Positions 46,934-53,424 of a stretch of 64,000 bases of DNA are shown piece by piece; position 1 is the first letter of the stretch, and each line of letters opens with the position of its first letter. Source of the stretch: Candidatus Omnitrophota bacterium (GTDB lineage: Bacteria; Omnitrophota; Gorgyraeia; Zapsychrales; Zapsychraceae); NCBI GenBank assembly GCA_020429915.1, contig JAGQKV010000022.1:52166-116165 (forward strand), written 5' to 3'. Made by a program: the position numbers and the translations under genes. Under the pieces are notes generated by a model. That model did not search any database, was not told the DNA's origin, and was given only the letters and a program-made list of their open reading frames with translations.

Positions 46934-47209
46934 ATGAGGTGGTACAAGATCAGTACCAATGACGGTACAGCGGACGGGTATACATATGTCGGGGCCTCGG
47001 AATTCTCGTTGGAGGAACTCGTTCAACAGGTTCAGGACAATGTCATGATCAAGTTGGATGACCTGTTGTACAAAGACGAGGGGAAGGTTTATAAATGGGA
47101 ACGCTGGGACGCCTCCTTAATCCCCACCGTCTACATCCACTCGCGGACCGTGTGTTCGATCATGCAATTCAAAGATGATCCGTTGGTGATTGCTAATAAT
47201 TCGGATTAA
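46934..47209 (+). CDS. Small hypothetical protein
   Basis: A 91-residue soluble protein with no recognised family (MRWYKISTNDGTADGY start). ATG 46934 is chosen over in-frame upstream codons because TAGGAGG lies at 46921-46927. It has several tryptophans and a hydrophobic C-terminal half. Confidence 0.55.
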   Translation: MRWYKISTNDGTADGYTYVGASEFSLEELVQQVQDNVMIKLDDLLYKDEGKVYKWERWDASLIPTVYIHSRTVCSIMQFKDDPLVIANNSD

Positions 47210-47358
47210 TTAGTTTCAAAATGCCGCAAAATATTTATGGAACAATATTATTGGATACATCCTTCGATGTAGATGAGGCGTGACGCTGAGGATCAAATGT
47301 TACCCAAGCTAGACAAATTAAAAGATGTGGAGAGTGCTGATACCATCACTTTTTAAAC

Positions 47359-49065
47359 ATGTCAGTAATACTACATCAATATATTAAGTCCGGAGATTTG
47401 GACGGAGTAATTGTGGCGCTCAATGCCGGTGCCGATATTGAAGGCCGCAGCAGAGGGCAGAACTATACGCCACTTATGACGGCCGTCTCATGTTCTGCCA
47501 CGGGTGAGGATATCGTCCGATTGTTGATCGAGCGGGGGGCGAATGTCAATGCGGGGTGTGCTGTACACGGTGCTAATGTGCTCAGATTGGCTGTTAGGTT
47601 CGGGGACGTAGAAAAAACCCGCTTGTTGCTGGACCATGGTGCCGATATTGGCTATACGTTGAAGGAGGGATATACAGTCCTGATCGACGTTATGCATGGG
47701 CGCGATATTACCAAGGATCCGGATTTGGTCCGTTTGGTGACTCTCCTGATGGAACGCGGGGCGGACCTAAATGGAGAGAGTAGCTTTGGCGAATCAGCCT
47801 TAAGCGTCGCGTCCGACAATGGGCGCTTCGATGTTGTCAAGGTTCTCCTGGATGCCGGGGCGAATCCCGCCCCATTGCGATGGACCCATTTGATGCATGC
47901 GGTCGCCTTCGGATCGTGTGAGGATATTGAAACACTTATAGAGGCCGGTGCCGACTTGCATGCGCGCGATTTCTGGAGCCGGTCTCCATGGTTGTTAAGC
48001 CTGCAAGTAGGCAACGTGGACAAGGCCAAACTTCTACTGGCGGCAGGCGCTGATCGCAATGACCGTGGTCGTTGTGACAAGGTACCGTTAATGTATCCGG
48101 TGACGAACGAACATATTTCTATGATTGAATGGTTGGTCTCTGAGGGCTTTGAAATTGATGCTTGTGACCAATTTCAACAAACCGCGCTGATGCTAGCTGC
48201 AGAAATGAATTCCATATCATGCGTAAAACTTTTGCTCGAGCTGGGAGCGGACTGGAATCGAATCGATAATTGTGATGGTCAGGCCATAAGTCTGGCGGAT
48301 GATCCGGAAGTAATCCGTGTACTGGTTGAGGCCGGTGCCGACATCAATGACATTAATGATGACGCCCGTGCCAAGATCACAGGCGCGAATAATTATGGAG
48401 ATCTCATAACGAATGCTGAGGCTTTCTCGCGAGGTTGGCGACAACGTTTTGGTAAAGATAATCCAGAACGCATTTATGAGGAATTTTGGCTAGCGATGAT
48501 ACATGGTGGTGTGGACGCGTATGAGGCCAAGCGCCAGTTTCCGGATGTTTCCACCAATGGGCCGGTATGGTGTTTTAGGCGGTTCGGGCAGTCTATAAAT
48601 ATTTTGCCGGACGGACGCATTGTTCAGGTCGCGGGAGAACACGAAGATTGGTATGATCCGGATTTTTGCATTTACAATGATGTCGTGGTCAGAGAAACGG
48701 ACGGGACAATGACAATATATGGTTATCCAAGAGAGATATTTCCACCGAGGGACTTTCATACGGCAACTTTGGTTGGAGAATTTATCTATATTATTGGAAG
48801 TCTAGGATATCCCGATGAACGACAATACGGGACAACTCCTGTCTACAAGCTGAATTGCAACAGCTTTATAATAGAGCAGGTTACCACATCCGGGTCATGT
48901 CCGGGATGGATCAGCCGACACAAAGCTGTGACGAAGGATAACGACATTATTGTTTCCGGAGGAATGATCGGGTACGTAGATGATGATGGCAAAGATCAAT
49001 ATGAGGGCCATAAAAAAAGCTTTGCCTTGGATCTCGAGACTCTGGAGTGGCGGGAGCTCAAATAA
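47359..49065 (+). CDS. Ankyrin-repeat protein with C-terminal Kelch-like region
   Basis: A 568-residue cytoplasmic protein. Residues about 1-330 are some nine ankyrin repeats (ALNAGADIEG, LLIERGANVN, LLDHGADI, LLMERGADLN, VLLDAGANP, LIEAGADLHA, LLAAGADRND, LLELGADWN, LVEAGADIND). After a linker, residues about 385-568 look like a partial Kelch/beta-propeller (INILPDGRIVQVAGEHED, FHTATLVGEFIYIIGSLGY, DIIVSGGMIGY). Both parts are protein-interaction folds. No ribosome site is obvious. The cupin gene follows 41 bases later. Confidence 0.8.
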   Translation: MSVILHQYIKSGDLDGVIVALNAGADIEGRSRGQNYTPLMTAVSCSATGEDIVRLLIERGANVNAGCAVHGANVLRLAVRFGDVEKTRLLLDHGADIGYTLKEGYTVLIDVMHGRDITKDPDLVRLVTLLMERGADLNGESSFGESALSVASDNGRFDVVKVLLDAGANPAPLRWTHLMHAVAFGSCEDIETLIEAGADLHARDFWSRSPWLLSLQVGNVDKAKLLLAAGADRNDRGRCDKVPLMYPVTNEHISMIEWLVSEGFEIDACDQFQQTALMLAAEMNSISCVKLLLELGADWNRIDNCDGQAISLADDPEVIRVLVEAGADINDINDDARAKITGANNYGDLITNAEAFSRGWRQRFGKDNPERIYEEFWLAMIHGGVDAYEAKRQFPDVSTNGPVWCFRRFGQSINILPDGRIVQVAGEHEDWYDPDFCIYNDVVVRETDGTMTIYGYPREIFPPRDFHTATLVGEFIYIIGSLGYPDERQYGTTPVYKLNCNSFIIEQVTTSGSCPGWISRHKAVTKDNDIIVSGGMIGYVDDDGKDQYEGHKKSFALDLETLEWRELK

Positions 49066-49106
49066 ATGAAAGAAGCTTAAATTTCTTAGAACGCCCAATT
49101 CAAATT

Positions 49107-49556
49107 ATGTCACAGTATCCACAAATCCTCACCCCCAACCGCGACAACTTCCGTCCCTACGGGAAGATCATTGAGTACCCGAACATGGAGACAAAGGGGA
49201 GGGTGCGGAATTTGTGGCGGATTGTGCATACGGAAAACGGACGCACGGGGTGGCGGGTGGCGTACTTAGTGCTGCGCGATCGGACCATCGGCCGGCTGGA
49301 ATGCCATCCGCATTCCGATGAGACCTTCGAACCGGTGCGCGGCAAAGCGCTGATCTTCACCGCCCTGCACAAAGACCCCGGCGCGGTCCGCTGTTTTGTC
49401 CTCGATAAACCGCTCATCCTCCGCAAGGGCGTCTGGCACGGGCTGGTCACCTGTTCCCCCGAGACTGAGATCAAGATCACCGAGAACAGCAAGATCACCT
49501 GCCGTTACTGGAAGCTCGACCGGCGCATCTCCCGCCCGGGAGAGCTGTCGGCCTAA
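49107..49556 (+). CDS. Cupin protein, ureidoglycolate lyase-like
   Basis: A 149-residue protein opening with a FRPYGKIIEYP segment and holding LECHPHSDETFEPVRGKALIF (split here as ECHPHSDETF and PVRGKALIF), the pattern of the ureidoglycolate lyase (AllA) cupin. The H-x-H and E could bind metal. The true substrate is unknown, as no allantoin genes are nearby. It ends in the frame TCRYWKLDRRISRPGELSA; a 20-codon remnant with nearly the same ending is at 50444-50503. The stop overlaps the convergent PEP-CTERM gene by four bases. Confidence 0.65.
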   Translation: MSQYPQILTPNRDNFRPYGKIIEYPNMETKGRVRNLWRIVHTENGRTGWRVAYLVLRDRTIGRLECHPHSDETFEPVRGKALIFTALHKDPGAVRCFVLDKPLILRKGVWHGLVTCSPETEIKITENSKITCRYWKLDRRISRPGELSA

Positions 49557-50167
49557 CGGGTCCGCTTCTTAAGGCGCAGGCCGGCCCCGGCTAGGCCGCT
49601 TCCGAACAACAAGAGCGTCGCCGGTTCCGGGACGACGCCCCCCGGGACCTCGCCGTTAACCACGAATCGCGCGCCGTATTCAAATTCGGTCCAATTGCCG
49701 TCATTGTTCGGGTCCGACCCGGGTGACTCGTGCCTCAATGTGTCGATCACCAGGTCCAATGAGGTAATCGTCTGCCCCGCGAAGTCGATGCCGTTGAGAG
49801 AGAAGAGGCTTCCGCCGAAGTAGGACGATTCAGGGCCCTCGGCATCGCCGCCACCTGTCCCGGACGTGACCTCCATCCGCAATGTTTCGTCGATCCCGTT
49901 CGTTAAAGGGGCAATGGCGGTACTGAAAAAGGAATCGGCCGGGGTGATCGAGACCACAGACCCGGCATCTCCGACGGAAAATGACTCATGAAAGATTTCG
50001 ACACCGCCCACATAAAAGACCCGGAACTCGAACGGCGAGGGGGGCGTAATGCCTTGCCCGCCGCCGCTGCCAGCCAAGGTGATGTCTCCGAAGATGACGG
50101 CGTGGGCCGGGGCTGTGAATACCAAGCTCGCGAGGAGCCCTGCCAAAAGGAATCCGTATTTTTTCAT
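49553..50167 (-). CDS. PEP-CTERM sorting-domain protein
   Basis: A 204-residue exported protein. The signal peptide ends in AHA (about residue 23). The C-terminus has the complete PEP-CTERM signature: VPEPATLLLFGSGLAG, a hydrophobic span and a basic tail (LKKRTR). Such proteins are processed by exosortase and usually go to the cell surface or exopolysaccharide. The central part is glycine/serine-rich with no recognised domain. AGGAGA precedes the ATG on the minus strand. Confidence 0.88.
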   Translation of the reverse strand: MKKYGFLLAGLLASLVFTAPAHAVIFGDITLAGSGGGQGITPPSPFEFRVFYVGGVEIFHESFSVGDAGSVVSITPADSFFSTAIAPLTNGIDETLRMEVTSGTGGGDAEGPESSYFGGSLFSLNGIDFAGQTITSLDLVIDTLRHESPGSDPNNDGNWTEFEYGARFVVNGEVPGGVVPEPATLLLFGSGLAGAGLRLKKRTR

Positions 50168-50443
50168 TTCTTTCTCCTAGGTATGGATGATCCGTTTTCC
50201 CCGGGATAAACAGTTGTCCGGTGAGCGGGAGCGCGTCCCGCGGGATGCACGGATCCAATTTAAAATTATGTTCAAAAAGAGAACAACGTTGGTCGGGGTG
50301 GCTCAGGTATGCTTTCCGCAGAGGGTTCCCACGGGACAGCACCCTGGAGCGTATTTTATGAATATAGCACCGTTTTTTCAGTGACGTCAATACGACAGGC
50401 TAGGACACACTAAGACATGTGATTATGCGATTATGGCGGGGTG

Positions 50444-50503
50444 ACCTGCCGCTACTGGGAATTAGGCCGCCATGTCAGTCGTCCGGAAGACTTCCGACGG
50501 TAG
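50444..50503 (+). pseudogene. 3' remnant of a ureidoglycolate lyase-like gene
   Basis: Twenty codons reading TCRYWELGRHVSRPEDFRR and a TAG stop. They line up with the last 18-19 residues of the cupin at 49107-49556 (TCRYWKLDRRISRPGELSA). No start or upstream domain is left. Confidence 0.6.
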
Positions 50504-50541
50504 ACGGACCGTCCCCCCATCCAGTCAAAGTTCAGGCACCG

Positions 50542-50575
50542 GCAACCCCGAGTTTGCAAGAGGGTTGCTTTTTTT
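50542..50575 (+). terminator. Rho-independent terminator upstream of fur
   Basis: Arms GCAACCC (50542-50548) and GGGTTGC (50562-50568) followed by seven T residues. It fits the end of the lost cupin paralogue just upstream and overlaps the likely -35 of the next gene. Confidence 0.75.
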
Positions 50576-50611
50576 GTGATCCGTGTTAAGATGGTAATGA
50601 CAATCATTACC
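50565..50611 (+). promoter_or_regulatory. Promoter and perfect Fur box of the first fur gene
   Basis: A perfect 19-bp palindrome (arms GGTAATGA 50593-50600 and TCATTACC 50604-50611, centre CAA) matches the classical Fur box closely. It directly follows a candidate promoter, TTGCTT (50565-50570), 16 bases, TAAGAT (50587-50592), and so covers the start of transcription. Autoregulation by the Fur protein encoded 19 bases downstream is likely. Confidence 0.75.
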
Positions 50612-50629
50612 AATAAGGAGGTTGCCGCG

Positions 50630-51109
50630 ATGCCGAAGATCCGGGTGAAAGCAGAATCATGGGAAGACAGTGTCCGCGTCGCCGGGTTCCGGATGACCCA
50701 GCCGCGCCGGGAGATCATGAAGGTTTTAGAGAGTACCGAAGGTCATTTAACCGCTGAAGATATCTATCTGCAGGTCCACGAGATTTATCCCAACATCGGA
50801 CTAACGACCGTTTACCGGAATTTGGAATTTCTCAATGAACACGGCATCGTCGCCAAGATTTGTTTTCAACACGGCAAGGCCAAGTATGAATTGGCCGAAC
50901 AGTATTCTCCGGTGGGTCATCATCACCACTTGGTCTGCGATGAATGCACGAAAATTATCAACTACAACGATTTCATGCAGGAAGAAGTGGAATTCCTTGA
51001 GACCGTTGAGCGCGGGCTGTCACGGCGGTACAAATTCCGCATCACCCATCATGAGATTCAGTTCAACGGTCTTTGTCAGGATTGTCAGGATAAGGAGGAT
51101 CAGTCATGA
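50630..51109 (+). CDS. Fur-family regulator (Fur or PerR type)
   Basis: A 159-residue metal-dependent repressor. An N-terminal winged helix (RMTQPRREIMKVL, TTVYRNLEFL) is followed by the dimerisation domain with HHHHLVCDEC and a C-terminal CQDC, so both cysteine pairs for the structural zinc are present. ATG 50630 follows AAGGAGG (50615-50621). A perfect Fur box lies just upstream. It overlaps the next gene by four bases (ATGA), with a ferritin-like gene following, which suits PerR or Fur control of iron storage and peroxide defence. Which metal it senses cannot be told. Confidence 0.88.
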   Translation: MPKIRVKAESWEDSVRVAGFRMTQPRREIMKVLESTEGHLTAEDIYLQVHEIYPNIGLTTVYRNLEFLNEHGIVAKICFQHGKAKYELAEQYSPVGHHHHLVCDECTKIINYNDFMQEEVEFLETVERGLSRRYKFRITHHEIQFNGLCQDCQDKEDQS

Positions 51110-51435
51110 AGATCGCTATCAGCATGCGCCACAAAAAAGTGTCGTCCCATCTCGGATCATCGACCGGGTTTGTGATATTGGCGTTGGACGAAGCCGGGAC
51201 GATCTGTGAAATGAAGAGTATCAAGAGTCCACGGTTTCACCGGAATATCCCGGTCTTTCTCGATCTCGAGCATGTGGACGTTGTCGTGACCAAAGACATG
51301 TGTCCGCGCGCCCACGAGTTGTTGAAGGAGTTGGGGATCGGGAGGGTTATTTGCGACAAATCTTCCTTGGAGGAAACCGTGAATTTTGTACAGCAACAAT
51401 TCCCGTTATTACAGCGTTCCATGTCGGCGGCATAA
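51106..51435 (+). CDS. NifX/NifB-type (Nitro_FeMo-Co) domain protein
   Basis: A 109-residue single-domain protein of the dinitrogenase iron-molybdenum cofactor-binding family (MKIAISMRHKKVSSHLGSS opening, DVVVTKDMCPRAHELLKELG middle). No nitrogenase genes are near, so it is probably one of the widespread stand-alone members linked to iron-sulfur or metal handling. It is translationally coupled to fur (ATGA). Confidence 0.82.
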   Translation: MKIAISMRHKKVSSHLGSSTGFVILALDEAGTICEMKSIKSPRFHRNIPVFLDLEHVDVVVTKDMCPRAHELLKELGIGRVICDKSSLEETVNFVQQQFPLLQRSMSAA

Positions 51436-51526
51436 CTCAAAGATGGTATCCGGGGTACACGGATACGGATACGAGACGGCACCGATGTCTGCACCCGTAG
51501 TTTCATATAACAAAGGAGATAACATT

Positions 51527-51946
51527 ATGTCAAAAGAAACACTCATCAAAGGATTAAATGACGATCTCGCCGCGGAATTGGGCACGATCATCCGTTACAC
51601 TTATCAGGCCGGAAAATCCTTCGGTTTGGCCGGGGCCGGGTTGCGGGAGATCCTGCAGCGCGAGGTCCAGGATGAACTCGGTCATGCGGCGTTTCTGACC
51701 GATGTCATTATCGATCTGGGAGGCGAACCGGTAACCGTTCCGAAGAAATTTGAGAAGCCGGACGACCTGAAAGGTATGCTCGAACTGGATTTGAAAATGG
51801 AGATGGACGACATCGCCCAGTACGAGAAACGGGCAAAACAGGCCGAAGAGCTCGGCGAGGTGGAATTGAAGGTCAAACTCGAAGAGATGGCTGCCGACGA
51901 GGCCGGGCATGCCCGCGAGATCAGGCGTCTTCTTAAGGGTTTGTAA
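51527..51946 (+). CDS. Ferritin-like di-iron protein
   Basis: A 139-residue four-helix protein. Di-iron ligands are visible: E in LAAELGTIIRY, ExxH in VQDELGHA, E in the third helix and ExxH in ADEAGHAREI. This is the bacterioferritin/rubrerythrin-like superfamily, without a rubredoxin tail. It likely stores iron or detoxifies peroxide. AAAGGAG (51512-51518) precedes ATG 51527. It is grouped with fur, consistent with iron/oxidative stress control. Confidence 0.82.
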   Translation: MSKETLIKGLNDDLAAELGTIIRYTYQAGKSFGLAGAGLREILQREVQDELGHAAFLTDVIIDLGGEPVTVPKKFEKPDDLKGMLELDLKMEMDDIAQYEKRAKQAEELGEVELKVKLEEMAADEAGHAREIRRLLKGL

Positions 51947-52192
51947 AACGAGGAGCAGGAGCAACACATCCCGCAGCCGGATGATAACTGGCCGGCGGAG
52001 GCCCCTGCAGTCGCCTCAGTCGCCGTGGCGTGTCACGCGGCCGTGGAAGGGGAAATCGAAAACATCCGTCTGTACGATCGGTTGATATTAACCACGACAA
52101 AGGAGGCTATCCTGCAGGTGTTCAATCATCTGCAGGATGGTTCCACCCGTCATCTCAACGCGTTTCAGCGCCGCGTGAACCGGTACGACTGA
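51947..52192 (+). pseudogene. Remnant of a DUF2202-like ferritin-family gene
   Basis: An open frame without a usable start codon right after the ferritin-like gene. It reads HAAVEGEIENIRLYDRLI, VFNHLQDGSTRHLNAFQR and ends RVNRYD, like the C-terminal half of DUF2202 ferritin-like proteins. An ATG at 51980 is in another frame, so the start was lost by truncation or frameshift. Confidence 0.5.
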
Positions 52193-52238
52193 CAGGCCCG
52201 CGGACTTTCTTTCGTAAACAGATACATGGAGGTGGATC

Positions 52239-52688
52239 ATGAAAAATCGTAGAGTCTTAAAAGTCTTGTTGACGACCGCGCTCATGGTGGCCGGATTGGT
52301 CGCAACAGCTGTACACCCCGCCGTCGTGTACGCGCGGGACGGGGTGTTCATCCATATCTCTTCGGGTACGGACAACCCGCACCGGGTATTGATGGCGCTG
52401 CGCATGGCCGGGATCATGGCGGAGGACAAAGATGTCCTGGTGTACTTCGATATTAAGGGCGTGGATGTCGTTCTCAAGGAGGCCGTGGAGTTGAAGCACG
52501 CGGCCTTTCCGTCCTCAAAGGAGGCCATTGCTGCGCTTATAGAACAAAATGTGCCGTTGTACGCTTGTCCCGGGTGTCTGAAGGCCGCCGGTAAATCGGC
52601 TGCGGACCTCATGGCCGGTGTGCAGGTCGCCGACAAAGACGCCTTCTTTGACTTTACAGAAGGCAGGATCCTTACGCTGGACTACTAA
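52239..52688 (+). CDS. Exported DsrE-family protein
   Basis: A 149-residue protein. The signal peptide ends near residue 32 (VVYARD). The mature part is a DsrE/DsrF-like fold (GVFIHISSGTDNPHRVLMAL start, with a cysteine pair in LYACPGCLKAAG). Cytoplasmic DsrE proteins relay sulfur; exported versions are poorly understood. GGAGGTGG precedes the ATG. It closes the iron/redox cluster. Confidence 0.75.
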   Translation: MKNRRVLKVLLTTALMVAGLVATAVHPAVVYARDGVFIHISSGTDNPHRVLMALRMAGIMAEDKDVLVYFDIKGVDVVLKEAVELKHAAFPSSKEAIAALIEQNVPLYACPGCLKAAGKSAADLMAGVQVADKDAFFDFTEGRILTLDY

Positions 52689-52718
52689 TCGCATTTTTTG
52701 TAAGGTGTCGTAGATGCC

Positions 52719-52745
52719 GCGCCTTCACGGAATCCGTGAAGGCGC
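52719..52745. repeat. Perfect 12-bp inverted repeat
   Basis: Arms GCGCCTTCACGG (52719-52730) and CCGTGAAGGCGC (52734-52745) with a three-base loop, 31 bases after the DsrE-like gene. No T-tract follows on either strand, so it may be a transcript-stabilising hairpin or a factor-dependent terminator. Confidence 0.6.
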
Positions 52746-52822
52746 AGGATCTGCCGGATTGCGCGTAAGATTGCGCTCCCGGCGTTTACCGACACAAATT
52801 AAACTGAAAGATAATCGTGCTG

Positions 52823-52850
52823 TTGTATAGTTTACCCGGAACAATATAAT
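52823..52850 (+). promoter_or_regulatory. Likely promoter of the truncated SulP copy
   Basis: TTGTAT (52823-52828), 16 bases, perfect TATAAT (52845-52850). A small hairpin CTCG/CGAG (52879-52891) with seven T residues (52897-52903) lies between it and the ATG at 52959, resembling the layout before the full-length SulP gene. Confidence 0.45.
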
Positions 52851-52958
52851 AATTTATATCGCGACTCTACTAAAATTCCTCGCCCCACGAGAAGTCTTTT
52901 TTTGTGGCACAGCTGACTACAGGCGGACTTTGACGCCACCCCTACGGAGCCGTATCGT

Positions 52959-53129
52959 ATGCTGAGACCGAAAAGCATCGATACTCTGAAGACCTATTAC
53001 TGGAAGCAGTTTAAGAACGCCATCATCTCCGGGATCATTGTCGGTATTGCGGCCCTGCTGCTGGCCTGTCTTCTGCTCCTCAAGCCGCCGTTCTGCCGCA
53101 GATCAGCCGTCGACTCGCCTTCGATGTGA
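52959..53129 (+). pseudogene. Truncated 5' copy of the SulP transporter gene
   Basis: A 56-codon frame whose first 33 or so residues (MLRPKSIDTLKTYYWKQF and GIIVGIAAL) match the start of the SulP protein at 56577-58262 (MLRPKIIDTLKTYSWSQF, GIIVGIVAL). Similarity then fades and a stop follows. The DNA match is about 80% by eye over 100 bases. The two copies flank GP5 in the same orientation. Confidence 0.75.
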
Positions 53130-53424
53130 TATCGGCCCGGGTGGGTTTTTGTGAGGAGGGGGGATGGGAGGGGTTTCCCTCGAGGAGGAGGTGTGTGATA
53201 CTCAATCCCGGTGTTGGAAATAGGCGGGATATCTCCCGCACGGGAGGGCTGGAGAGCACACCACGGCTATTGATTTTCTTGCTGATCCGACGTATAATTG
53301 GCGTTCAACAACAACGGCCCCGCGCGGGTATCCTATGGAGGGTACCCGTTTTTATTTCGGCCGCAAGCTTGTCTCAGCCCGGCGATCGGAGCGGATCGCT
53401 TACAGATAGAATGAGAGGTCAACG
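53130..53424 (+). promoter_or_regulatory. GP5 upstream region: promoter and attenuator-like hairpin
   Basis: A G-rich stretch (53140-53240) precedes a promoter: TTGATT (53270-53275), 17 bases, perfect TATAAT (53293-53298). About 20 bases after the expected start of transcription, CGGGTA (53325-53330) and TACCCG (53343-53348) form a hairpin followed by five T residues, 72 bases before the GP5 ATG. An intrinsic terminator inside a leader suggests attenuation or a short RNA. Confidence 0.5.

Noticed and set aside
51106-51435. Nitrogenase cofactor function for the NifX-like protein
   Set aside because: No nif genes are present, and the gene is coupled to fur; stand-alone members of this family are common outside nitrogen fixation.
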